64,000 nucleotides of DNA, taken from positions 1 through 64,000 of the forward strand of contig CAMAUI010000008.1 in assembly GCA_945861385.1 (NCBI GenBank), written 5' to 3'. The first letter of the stretch is position 1. Every line of letters starts with the position of its first letter. A model generated the notes under the pieces. The model was not told where the DNA came from. It searched no databases and saw nothing but the letters and a program-made list of their open reading frames with translations. This DNA is from Prosthecobacter debontii. GTDB lineage: Bacteria > Verrucomicrobiota > Verrucomicrobiia > Chthoniobacterales > Chthoniobacteraceae. A program made the translations under genes and the position numbers. Shown here piece after piece: positions 39,283-48,265 of the stretch.

Positions 39283-39672
39283 TTAGTTCACGAGCAACAC
39301 CGAGTTCAGTCCGCCGAATTCATTCGGGATGTTTTCTCCCGCTGCTGGATCTGGAAGCCAGGAACCATCCACGACGAAAAGATACTCGTAGCGGCCAGTC
39401 ATGAGAGAAAGATCTCCGCGCCACTCGCCACCATTTGCGAGGCGCAGAGGATGCGCTCCGACTTTCCAGTCGTTGAATGTCCCGGCCACGCACACTGTGA
39501 CGGCCGTCGGAGCGTAGATGCGCACAGTGACATCTCGCGCAGAGCGCCGTGCGGCGGTGGGCTCCTGCGCAGAAGCCTTCCGGGCTCCTTTCGTGGGTCT
39601 CACTGCTGTCGGCGATACCGGTTTCGACGCCGGGATGTTCGGTCGTTTCGATTTGGGCTTGGCGGGTTTCAT
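39283..39672 (-). CDS. small protein with CBM48/AMPK glycogen-binding-like domain
   Basis: Basic Pro/Lys-rich N-terminus, then RDVTVRIYAPTAVTVCVAGTFNDWKVGAHPLRLANGGEWRGDLSLMTGRYEYLFVVDGSWLPDPAAGENIPNEFGGLNSVLLVN. Confidence 0.85.
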   Translation of the reverse strand: MKPAKPKSKRPNIPASKPVSPTAVRPTKGARKASAQEPTAARRSARDVTVRIYAPTAVTVCVAGTFNDWKVGAHPLRLANGGEWRGDLSLMTGRYEYLFVVDGSWLPDPAAGENIPNEFGGLNSVLLVN

Positions 39673-39676
39673 AAAC

Positions 39677-40561
39677 TCATGCCGTTTTGAAGCGCGCTTC
39701 CACAAGGCTCATAAGGCGATCGAGCACGAGGCCGACAACGCCGATGGTCAGGATGCAAAGAATGATGCGGGAGTAGCTGCCGGCGTTGTACTCCTGCCAC
39801 AGGAAGCCTCCCACACCGGGCCGGCCGGTGAGCATTTCCACCGCAACGATGACAAGCCAGGCGATGCCGAGCGAGAGGCGGAAACCGGTGAACATGTAAG
39901 GGAGCGTCGCTGGCAGAAGCACTTTGAAGAGCGTCTTTGCCTTCGAAAGCTTCAGCACTTTCGCGACGTTCAAGTAGTCCTGCGGAACCGCACGGACGCC
40001 AACGGCGGTATTCATGACCGCGGGCCACATGGAGCAGATAGCGATCGTGAAAAGAGCCGCCGCATCGCTCGCTCCGAAGACCGTTTTCCCGCCGCCATCC
40101 ATCAACTTCACCGAGCTGAAAAGCACCAGCCCAAGCGGGAACCACGCGAGCGGCGAGACGGGACGCAACACCTGGATGATAGGATCCATCGCCTTCGTGA
40201 ACGCCTTCGACAGCCCGAGGAAAAACCCGAGTGGCGTTCCGATGAGCAGCGCGATGAGGTAGCCCTGCATTACGAGAATCAGCGAGAGCTTGGTGAAGGC
40301 TAGGATGCCTTGATCCAGCTCGCCGCGCTTTGCGAATGGCTCCACGAGATACGGCTTGCTCGCTTTCCACGTTTCGCCGGGTGTCGGGAGATCGGGCGAG
40401 ATGCCGGTCTTCACTGTCTTCGTCACCGGGTCACCGAATTCGTCCACGGCTTTCCGGGTCTCGATACGCCCCGCGATGACGAGCCAGAGCATCAGGAATG
40501 CACCGAGGCCGATCAGCGGCAGCAGCAGGCTGTCGAGTTTGTAGCGTTTGATGAAGGCCAT
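39677..40561 (-). CDS. nitrate-type ABC transporter permease
   Basis: Multi-TM; IQVLRPVSPLAWFPLGLVLF...AALFTIAICSMWPAVMNTAVGVRAVPQDYLNVAKVLKLSKAKTLFKVLLPATLPYMFTGFRLSLGIAWLVIVAVEML (NtrB-like). Confidence 0.92.
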   Translation of the reverse strand: MAFIKRYKLDSLLLPLIGLGAFLMLWLVIAGRIETRKAVDEFGDPVTKTVKTGISPDLPTPGETWKASKPYLVEPFAKRGELDQGILAFTKLSLILVMQGYLIALLIGTPLGFFLGLSKAFTKAMDPIIQVLRPVSPLAWFPLGLVLFSSVKLMDGGGKTVFGASDAAALFTIAICSMWPAVMNTAVGVRAVPQDYLNVAKVLKLSKAKTLFKVLLPATLPYMFTGFRLSLGIAWLVIVAVEMLTGRPGVGGFLWQEYNAGSYSRIILCILTIGVVGLVLDRLMSLVEARFKTA

Positions 40562-40564
40562 GCG

Positions 40565-41845
40565 TTAACCCTTGAGTGACTTGACCGCGAAGCTGGCGGC
40601 GAATGCCTCCATGTCCCCCTTCGGGTCGAATTTCGTGCCGTCGAAAAACGTCTCCGGCGAATCGCTCGCGCCCCCGTGGACGTAGCCGATCTCTTTCATC
40701 GCCTCTTCGTAAATGTCGGGACGCATGACCTGCTTTGCCACGCCCTCATAGTCGGGCGCGCCATCGGTGAAGCCCCAGCGGCGGAGCTGCGTGAGCCACC
40801 ATTTGCAGTATTTGAGCTGCGGGTAGTTGCAGTTCCGGTCGCTGAAGGTCATGTAGTCCGGGTCGCGGAACTTGCGCCCGTCGCCCATGATGTATTTTCC
40901 CTGGAGGCGCCCGAGGATCGTCTCCGGCGGGCAGTTGATGTAGCTCGCCGTGCTGACGATTTTTGCCTGCTCTTCGCGGTTCGGCATCTTGTCGAGCCAC
41001 ACGCTCGCCTCGTGCAGCGCCTTCAGCACGGCCTTCACAGTCTTCGGATTCTTCTCCGCAAACTCCGCGGTGAACGCGCAGACCTTCTCCGGGTGATCCT
41101 TCCAGATCGCCTGCGTGGTGATCGCGGTAAAGCCGATTTCGTCGGCGATGGCGCGCGCATTCCATGGCTCGCCCACGCAGAATCCGTCCATCTTGCCGAC
41201 CTTCATGTTCGCCACCATCTGTGGCGGCGGGATCGTGATGAGCGAAATATCCGCGCCCGAGCCTGCCGCGTCGCCGGGATGAATGCCGCCGGCTCCGAGC
41301 CAATAGCGCATCCACATCGCGTGCGTCCCCGGCGGAAATGTCATCGCAAAGGTCATCGGGTTGCCGGCCGCCTTGGCGGCGTCAACCAAAGCCTTCAGGG
41401 GCTTCGGATCTGCGCCGACTTTTCCACCGAGCTGCTTCTTCAAAGTGATGGCCTGGCCGTTGCGATTAAGGAGCCAGGGAATGACCATCGGCTTCTTCGG
41501 CGCGCCGCCGAGGCCCATCGTGCTGGCGATCGGCATGCCGATGAGCATGTGCGTGGCCTGGATGTCGTTGTTGGAAAGCGAATCGCGGATCGCCGCCCAG
41601 CTCGCGCCTTTGCTCACGATCGAGTTGATGCCGTACTTTTTGAAGAGCCCCTTCTCGTGCGCGATGACGATGCTCGAGCAGTCGGTCAGCGCGATGATGC
41701 CGAGCTTGATGTCTGCGGTTTCCGGCGCGTCGCTTGCAAATACGCTTCCGCTCCATCCCGCTGGGAGACCCGCGAGGAGCGAAGCGGTGGTGGTGCGGCG
41801 GAGAAAGGAACGGCGGGTGATGTTGGTTGGCGTGGTATTGAGCAT
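40565..41845 (-). CDS. CmpA/NrtA-type ABC transporter substrate-binding protein, Tat signal
   Basis: MLNTTPTNITRRSFLRRTTTASLLAGLPAG; DIKLGIIALTDCSSIVIAHEKGLFKKYGI...CVGEPWNARAIADEIGFTAITTQAIWKDHPEKV. Confidence 0.92.
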   Translation of the reverse strand: MLNTTPTNITRRSFLRRTTTASLLAGLPAGWSGSVFASDAPETADIKLGIIALTDCSSIVIAHEKGLFKKYGINSIVSKGASWAAIRDSLSNNDIQATHMLIGMPIASTMGLGGAPKKPMVIPWLLNRNGQAITLKKQLGGKVGADPKPLKALVDAAKAAGNPMTFAMTFPPGTHAMWMRYWLGAGGIHPGDAAGSGADISLITIPPPQMVANMKVGKMDGFCVGEPWNARAIADEIGFTAITTQAIWKDHPEKVCAFTAEFAEKNPKTVKAVLKALHEASVWLDKMPNREEQAKIVSTASYINCPPETILGRLQGKYIMGDGRKFRDPDYMTFSDRNCNYPQLKYCKWWLTQLRRWGFTDGAPDYEGVAKQVMRPDIYEEAMKEIGYVHGGASDSPETFFDGTKFDPKGDMEAFAASFAVKSLKG

Positions 41846-42142
41846 GTCGCGGACGGGCTTAGCTCTGCGCGTGCCAGCCAGGCCGCGACTGACTATAAAC
41901 ACCGTGAGAGTTTTATCGGGTTTTGATGAGGTACTTTCATGTTCACTCCCGCGCCAGCAAGGATGAACAGTCGGAGCCGTGGAGCCGGATTGGGGGATGC
42001 CCGATTGCAACCATGCACGAGGATCGCGTGGTCGCGACAACAATGCCTTTCTCCCAGCCCCCGTGCAAAGGGTGTGTCCATCCTGGCAAAAAACAGACAG
42101 TCGCAGGCACCAGCTTCCCGCGACGCGCCGAAAGCTCAGTGG

Positions 42143-42700
42143 CTAGATGATGCCCGCCATGATGGCAAACGCAGCGGCGGCAATTCCCACACCGATGCCG
42201 GTGATGACGCGCGGCACCCGGCCGACGGCCAGGGCGGCTGCCGCGCCAAGCGCGACGATGGCGGAGGTGCCGACGAGAATTCCCGCGATGCCCATCCCTC
42301 CCGCGACCTCGCTGCCATGCGCCCAGCCGTGAGCGGCAGCGCCGACGGCGACCAGCGCGAGCACTGTGGATGGCACGGTGCGCCTGCGAAATGCGAGCGC
42401 GATGCCGAAGGCGAGCACGCTCAGCGCGAGCGCGGTTTCCAGCCCGGCGACTGTGCCCATACCCGCTCCACCAAGCCCGCCGAGCACACCCGCGGCGAGG
42501 AACACCGCCGCGAGCGATGCCCGGCGCCAATACGCGGCGAGCATCCCGACAGCGAGCGCGGCGAGCAGGTGATCGAGCCCGGTGAAAGGATGCGCGAGAC
42601 CCCAGCCGATGCCGCCAGCTTCGTTCCCGGCGTGGCCAGGATGTGCGTGGGCGATTACGGGGATCAGCGTGAGGGCAAGCGCGGTGCGGATGTGTTTCAT
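42143..42700 (-). CDS. hupE: HupE/UreJ family protein
   Basis: AHAHPGHAGNEAGGIGWGLAHPFTGLDHLLAALAVGMLAAYW; multi-TM. Confidence 0.92.
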   Translation of the reverse strand: MKHIRTALALTLIPVIAHAHPGHAGNEAGGIGWGLAHPFTGLDHLLAALAVGMLAAYWRRASLAAVFLAAGVLGGLGGAGMGTVAGLETALALSVLAFGIALAFRRRTVPSTVLALVAVGAAAHGWAHGSEVAGGMGIAGILVGTSAIVALGAAAALAVGRVPRVITGIGVGIAAAAFAIMAGII

Positions 42701-42874
42701 GCGGGCGGCTTACACGTTGGGGCGTGATTTGACAACCGAGTCGGTGATGTGGGTTCACAACGGTGGAGATTGCCGGAGAAATTGAGCCGGGAAACGGCGG
42801 CACCCTGCGAGCAACACATTGGTGGGAGCATTCGCGGCATTGCATCGTGTGTGGAATGATGGTGAATCACATTC

Positions 42875-43780
42875 ATGTCCGCCGCCACGCTTGAAACGCG
42901 CCAGCTCCGCGCCTTTGTCATCCTCGCCCGAACGGGCAGCTTTACGAAGGCCGCGCGTGAGCTCCATCTGACCCAGAGCGCGGTTTCCCACGCGATGAAG
43001 GCGCTCGAGCAGCAGGCTGGGTGTCGCCTTCTCGACCGCACCGGCAAAAAAGCGACGCCGACCGAGGCCGGGGAGCTTTTGCTCGTCCACGCGGAGCGGA
43101 TCCTCAGCGAGATGGCGCACGCGCGCGCGGCGCTGGAGAAGCTTGGCAAATGGGGCCAGAGCCGGCTGCGGATCGGTGCAAGCGCGACGGCCTGCCAGCA
43201 CATCCTCCCGCCGGTGCTGCGCGAATTTCAGAAGGAGTTTCCGCGCTGCCGCATCGAGATCGAGCCGGGTGACACGCCGGAGATGATCGAGCTGCTGCGC
43301 GCGGGGAAAATTGACCTCGCCGTGAACCTCGAACCGCGGACACGCGACCCGCTGGAGTTTCACCCGCTGTTCACGGACGAGATGCAGTTCATCGTCGCGC
43401 CGACGCATCCGTGGGCGGTGAGCGGGCGCATCCTGCGCGAGGACATCGCGCGGCAGAACTACATCCTCTACTCACGCAAGAGCTACACTGGCGCGCTCAT
43501 TGATGAGTATTTTGCGGAGGAGAAAATCGTGCTGCGGACTGCAATCGAGATGGGAAGCATCAGTGCGATCAAGGAGATGGTGAAACTGGATCTCGGCATC
43601 ACCATCCTCGCACCGTGGACAGTCGGCGAGGAAACCGCCGAAGGCTCGCTCGTCGTGCTGCCACTTGGAAAAAGGAAACTCAAGCGCCGATGGGGCGTGC
43701 TGCACTGGCAGTCGCGGCGGCTGAGCATCCAGGAGGAGACATTCATCCGCGCGGCGAGGAAGTCGTGCGCGAAATCGTGA
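42875..43780 (+). CDS. LysR family transcriptional regulator
   Basis: LETRQLRAFVILARTGSFTKAARELHLTQSAVSHAMKALEQQAGCRLLDRTGKKATPTEAGELLL HTH plus LysR substrate-binding region. Confidence 0.95.
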   Translation: MSAATLETRQLRAFVILARTGSFTKAARELHLTQSAVSHAMKALEQQAGCRLLDRTGKKATPTEAGELLLVHAERILSEMAHARAALEKLGKWGQSRLRIGASATACQHILPPVLREFQKEFPRCRIEIEPGDTPEMIELLRAGKIDLAVNLEPRTRDPLEFHPLFTDEMQFIVAPTHPWAVSGRILREDIARQNYILYSRKSYTGALIDEYFAEEKIVLRTAIEMGSISAIKEMVKLDLGITILAPWTVGEETAEGSLVVLPLGKRKLKRRWGVLHWQSRRLSIQEETFIRAARKSCAKS

Positions 43781-43831
43781 CCGCTTCGCCAGCCCCGGCT
43801 GCACTCCGATGATGGCGAAACAGGCTGCCTC

Positions 43832-45007
43832 TTATTTGCCGACGCCCTTCTTCAGCTTCGCAGCGATCGCCGTGGATTCCCACGTGAGATCGGCGTCGTC
43901 CTTGCCGAAGTGGCCGTAGTTGGTCGTCTTCGAGTAGATCGGTCGCAGCAGGTTCAGTTGCGCGATGATGTCCGCAGGCTTGAAGCTGAATGTCTTCAGC
44001 ACCGCCGCGAGGATCGCGTCGTCGCTGACCCTACCGGTGCCGAACGAATCCACATGCACGCTCACCGGTTTCGGATGCCCGATCGCGTAGGCAAACTGCA
44101 CCTCGCATCTCGCCGCGAGGCCCGCCGCCACCACGTTCTTCGCCACCCAGCGGCCCATGTAGGCGGCGCTGCGATCCACCTTGCTCGGATCTTTTCCGGA
44201 AAACGCGCCGCCGCCATGCCGGCCCATGCCCCCGTAGGTGTCCACGATGATCTTGCGACCCGTGAGCCCGCTGTCACCTTGCGGTCCGCCGATCACAAAC
44301 CGCCCGGTCGGGTTGATCAAATACTCCGTGTCCTTCGTCAGCATGGCTTTCGGGAGCACCGCCTTGATCACTTTCTCGATGCAAAAACGTTCGATCTCCG
44401 CGTGCTCCACGTCAGCCGAGTGCTGCGTCGAGATCACCGCGTTCGTGATCCGCGCCGGCTTCCCGTCCACGTACTCGACCGACACCTGCGACTTCGCATC
44501 GGGCCGCAGCCACGGCACCCTTCCGCTCTTGCGGAGCTTCGTGAGCTGCCTGCCGAGCCGGTGCGCAAACATGATGGGCGCGGGCATCATCTCGGGCGTC
44601 TCGTCCGAGGCGTAGCCAAACATGATCCCCTGGTCGCCCGCGCCCTGCTCGGCCGACTTCTTCCCCTTCGCCTTCCTCGCATCCACGCCCTGCGCGATGT
44701 CGGGCGACTGCGCGGTCAGGTAGTTGTTGATGAAGAGCGTATCGGCGTGAAACACATCGTCGCTGTTCACATAGCCGATCCCGCGCACCGCCGCGCGGAT
44801 CACCGCCTCGTAGTGAACCTTCGCCTTCGTCGTGATCTCGCCGCCGACGACCACGATGTTGCTTTTCGCGAAAGTCTCGCACGCCACGCGGCTGTTTTTA
44901 TCCTGCGCGAGGCACGCATCGAGGATCGCGTCGGAAATGGTGTCGCACACTTTGTCCGGATGGCCTTCGCCGACGGACTCGGATGAAAAGATGTATTTGC
45001 GGGACAT
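43832..45007 (-). CDS. metK: S-adenosylmethionine synthetase
   Basis: [31 protein letters not shown]...[23 protein letters not shown]...[44 protein letters not shown]. Confidence 0.97.
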   Translation of the reverse strand: MSRKYIFSSESVGEGHPDKVCDTISDAILDACLAQDKNSRVACETFAKSNIVVVGGEITTKAKVHYEAVIRAAVRGIGYVNSDDVFHADTLFINNYLTAQSPDIAQGVDARKAKGKKSAEQGAGDQGIMFGYASDETPEMMPAPIMFAHRLGRQLTKLRKSGRVPWLRPDAKSQVSVEYVDGKPARITNAVISTQHSADVEHAEIERFCIEKVIKAVLPKAMLTKDTEYLINPTGRFVIGGPQGDSGLTGRKIIVDTYGGMGRHGGGAFSGKDPSKVDRSAAYMGRWVAKNVVAAGLAARCEVQFAYAIGHPKPVSVHVDSFGTGRVSDDAILAAVLKTFSFKPADIIAQLNLLRPIYSKTTNYGHFGKDDADLTWESTAIAAKLKKGVGK

Positions 45008-45179
45008 GGTTGGGTTTTTTTGCAGGTTCCCACGGCACGCTGGATTGCAGGCCGCGGCGGGCCGTGCGGTGTAAAGCGAACGCGGGTTTTCGCAAGGGAA
45101 AAGACGGGCGCCGCCCGGGAGAGGGCGTGATTCAATTCGCATCCAAGATTCCCCGGCATGCGACAAGGTGGCCGCGTGT

Positions 45180-45227
45180 CCCGGGTAGCGCGGGCGTCCC
45201 GCCTGCCGGTTCGGGCGTCCCGCCCGG
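45180..45227. repeat. short palindromic direct repeats (CGGGCGTCCCGCC x2)
   Basis: CGGGCGTCCCGCC at 45191-45203 and 45212-45224 in the spacer upstream of metK. Confidence 0.55.
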
Positions 45228-45267
45228 ACCATCGGAACGCAGCACCGGCGCACCTTCCCGCCAGTCG

Positions 45268-45501
45268 CTACTTTCCAGCCTTGCTCGGTTTCGGCCCTTC
45301 GGCTTCCAGCGCAGTGATCAGGAAAACATCGAGCGTGTAGGTTTCATCCTTCGGGCCAAAGACCACGGCGATGCGCCCGCTCGGCGACACGGACATAAAG
45401 TCGGGATGCGGCACGCGAATCTTGTCCCCGCCGGGTAGATGAATCTTGAACGGCTTGAAAGGGGCGGCGTGGAGCAGTTCACGGATGCGCGTGGCGGTCA
45501 T
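45268..45501 (-). CDS. hypothetical protein
   Basis: [66 protein letters not shown]; amphipathic, compact small protein. Confidence 0.65.
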   Translation of the reverse strand: MTATRIRELLHAAPFKPFKIHLPGGDKIRVPHPDFMSVSPSGRIAVVFGPKDETYTLDVFLITALEAEGPKPSKAGK

Positions 45502-45615
45502 GCCGCGGAAAGTAGCAGCCGGTTCTGCGCGTGACAAGACCGCGGCTCTTGCGTCGGAAAAAACGCATGAAGCAGTGCGGGCGAAAAACCAAACTGCCTC
45601 CGCGGCGCGGGTCGG

Positions 45616-45711
45616 GGGTGGCGGCGGCGCCTCGCCGCTGCATGATTGCCCGCACCCAATGGTACGCCTTCCGCAGCGCACGCATCATGCGACGAGGCGT
45701 CGCAGTCACCC
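45616..45711. repeat. imperfect inverted-repeat element
   Basis: Arm 45616-45646 (GGGTGGCGGCGGCGCCTCGCCGCTGCATGAT) versus reverse complement of 45684-45711 (GGGTGACTGCGACGCCTCGTCGCATGAT). Confidence 0.5.
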
Positions 45712-45841
45712 TTTTGCGACGAGGGCGTCGCAGCCACGGCGTCGCCGCCGCGCTTTGCGCCAACTGCATCGCTCCGGCTGAGCAGAATTGATCCAACCGG
45801 ATCGTGCAAAGCGATAACTCGCCAGCCTGCCGGGTGGAAAA

Positions 45842-45875
45842 CAAAACGCCCCGTGCGGCGCGAGCCGGGCGGGGC
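45842..45875 (-). terminator. candidate rho-independent terminator of the 45895..47862 gene
   Basis: On the minus strand: GCCCCGCCCGGCTCGCGCCGCACGGGGC followed by GTTTTGTTTTCC. Confidence 0.5.
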
Positions 45876-45894
45876 TTTGCTTGCGGGGATGCGC

Positions 45895-47862
45895 TTACGG
45901 CATGGGCGCGGCGGGCGTGGACGCGGGCAGGGCGGTGTGGATCATGCCTGTTTTGCCGTTGGTGAAGGTCGCATTCCACAGCAGCTCCTTGGAGTTGTGG
46001 TTGTGCGTCTGGCCGGGGGTCCTGGGCACGGCCTTGAGGATGGAGAAGCTCTTCACGGTGTCGCCGCCGATGATTGTCTTGTTTTCCTGCGCCACGAGGT
46101 GCCCGACGCCCCGCGCGTCGAAGAACAACAGGCAGGCATCATCAGCCGATGTGACGCCGCCGACGTCCCTCTGCAGGGTGCCGGTCATCAGCACGCAGCC
46201 TCGGCGCGGCGTGGCAAAGGACGAGACGCTCAGCAGCATACCGCCCGGCACACCCGGCATCTCCGTGCCTTCCTGCGCGACGATCCGCGGACTGGCATCG
46301 GCCAAGCCGACCACACAGATCGCCTTGTCATTCGTCTTGTCGATCCCCGCTCCCTTGAGCGTGCAGTTGAAGGCCAAGCCCCAGCCGCCTTGTAAGGTGG
46401 GATCGCTGGGGCACACCACCATCGCGCCGTCGAAAGAAGCGATCGTCGGGGAGCCGAGCGGCCCGCCGAGGCCGACCGGATCGCCGCCCTTCACCGCGAG
46501 ATAGCCCATGTCGCCGTGATTGCCCGCGGCCTGGTCGTAGATGCGCAGGAAAATGCCCGCGTCGGCACCGCTCATCCGGCTGCTCCACTTCAAGAGCACG
46601 GCGCTGTCGCCAGTCGCATTGAGCGAGGGCGTGCCGATGAACGTGATGAGCGCATCGGGGGGCACGCGCGAGCCGGGCTGGTCCGCGGTGGGCACCATGC
46701 CGCCTTTGGTGAGGAGCACCTCGCTCGCCGGGATGCGCATCGGCAGCGCGAAGGCGGTCGGGCCGGTGAGGCACGGCATCCAGGTCGCCCCGCCATCGAG
46801 GCTCAGCTCGACGAAGACATCGAAGAAGCTGGCCACTTTCCAAGTGTTGTCCCCTCCGGTATTGCGCACGGAGGTGCGGCCGAGGGATTGCCTGGTCGGG
46901 CTTTCGCGCAGCATCACGCCGCCGGGCGCGGGGCCGCCGGCGAGGTTGAGCGCGAGCATCTCCGTGTTGAAGAACCGCGTGGGGCCGGAAATGAGGGTCG
47001 TTTCCCGCATCGCCAGCGTGCCCTGGATGACGATGATGTTGTAGGTTCCGCCATGATCCGTGCGCAATTCCATCGTCATCGTGCAGGCCGAGTTCACGTC
47101 CTTCGTCTCGCCCGTATTCGGCGGCGAGGCGGAGTCGAACGTGTGGAGCGCGGCAGTGCGGATGGACACCCCGTTTCCAAAGGCCATCTCACCGGCGGCG
47201 ATCAGCGCGTCGGCGGGCGGCAGAAAGTCGAACGCGTAGGTGTTCTCATCCGACGCGGCCTTGCAGGCCAAATGCGAGGCAGCGCCCGCCGCCGCCCAAG
47301 TCGCCCCGCCGTCCACGCTCAGCTCGGTGAAGATGTCGAAGAAGCTGTCGATGCGATATCCCCCGGTCCCGAGGTTCTGGATCGAGGTCTTGCCCGTCGA
47401 AGCCTTCGTGGGGCTTTCGCGGATCATCACCCCGGCGGGCAGGTCGCCGCCGCTCAGATCGAACTGGAGGATCTCGTGGGGATTATTTATGACGGCCCCG
47501 ACGATGACGCGGGTGCTCATCGCTACCTGCACCGTGGTGCTGAAGCGCTGAAAGGTGCTGCCGCCATCGGTGGACATCTCCCCGAACACCGCCGCGTTGA
47601 AGTTCTGCTCCTGCGTCCCGGATGCCGGCGGCGGCATCGAGTTGTCGGGCCGCACCCACCTGAGATTGCGGAGGATATTGCGCGGGTCCGCGGGAAAGGT
47701 GATGTCGGCGCGGCCGTCGCCGGTCACATCGGCCGAGAGCGCTAAAAAGCGGCCCATGGGCGGCGGCAAATCGTTCGTGGGGAAAACGCCGGCGGCGAAG
47801 CCCGAAGGCAGCGCGGCGGCGAGGGTGAGGGCGAGGGTGAGGAGGCGGTGTGTGGTTTTCAT
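45895..47862 (-). CDS. secreted repeat protein of unrecognised family
   Basis: MKTTHRLLTLALTLAAALPSGFAAG signal peptide; two copies of a GVM[IL]RESPT...G[KR]TS..N...SFFD.F.ELS.DGGATW module; C-terminal repeats resembling NxxGxxAF-type beta repeats. Confidence 0.7.
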   Translation of the reverse strand: MKTTHRLLTLALTLAAALPSGFAAGVFPTNDLPPPMGRFLALSADVTGDGRADITFPADPRNILRNLRWVRPDNSMPPPASGTQEQNFNAAVFGEMSTDGGSTFQRFSTTVQVAMSTRVIVGAVINNPHEILQFDLSGGDLPAGVMIRESPTKASTGKTSIQNLGTGGYRIDSFFDIFTELSVDGGATWAAAGAASHLACKAASDENTYAFDFLPPADALIAAGEMAFGNGVSIRTAALHTFDSASPPNTGETKDVNSACTMTMELRTDHGGTYNIIVIQGTLAMRETTLISGPTRFFNTEMLALNLAGGPAPGGVMLRESPTRQSLGRTSVRNTGGDNTWKVASFFDVFVELSLDGGATWMPCLTGPTAFALPMRIPASEVLLTKGGMVPTADQPGSRVPPDALITFIGTPSLNATGDSAVLLKWSSRMSGADAGIFLRIYDQAAGNHGDMGYLAVKGGDPVGLGGPLGSPTIASFDGAMVVCPSDPTLQGGWGLAFNCTLKGAGIDKTNDKAICVVGLADASPRIVAQEGTEMPGVPGGMLLSVSSFATPRRGCVLMTGTLQRDVGGVTSADDACLLFFDARGVGHLVAQENKTIIGGDTVKSFSILKAVPRTPGQTHNHNSKELLWNATFTNGKTGMIHTALPASTPAAPMP

Positions 47863-48265
47863 GTCGGTATGATAATTTGGTTCAAGTTCCGCCACGGCTG
47901 TTACCGCGGCGGTGGATTCAGAAAATCGCCGCGGTGGTGACTCAGCGAACCTCGCGCAACCTCAGAAGAACTGTTTCCTCCGCGCGAGTTCCGGCAAATG
48001 GCCAGAGAGATGGTCTCGAGAAAGCGACGGGAGGATGCGCTCTCGTTCCGCCAAAGTAACCTTATTCGCGGATTTGTTTGCAGCGAGCAATGCGCTGGGC
48101 CGCTGCGTTGCAGTCGAACGCGTAATCGCCTCCTGAGATCGCGCAAGCGGCGGGCTGGCACGATGGTTTGAAAAGCGAAATGCAGGACGACCGGCGGGAT
48201 GTGAAATTCGCAGGGCGGCGATTTCAATGTTCCGCGCGGCGGGGAGGTCCTGCATGGTGCGCGCG

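Noticed and set aside
41862-41876. TGGCACGCGCAGAGC, a GG-N10-GC match to a sigma-54 promoter upstream of the nitrate-type substrate-binding gene
   Set aside because: The -12 element is weak and the predicted start would leave only about 5 nt before the start codon, so it is unlikely to be functional.
42701-42874. Possible cobalamin riboswitch upstream of hupE
   Set aside because: No B12-box-like GCCACTG sequence in the spacer.
45008-45140. Possible SAM riboswitch in the metK leader
   Set aside because: No SAM-I-like conserved core or other recognisable SAM aptamer motif could be seen by eye; a covariance-model search would be decisive.
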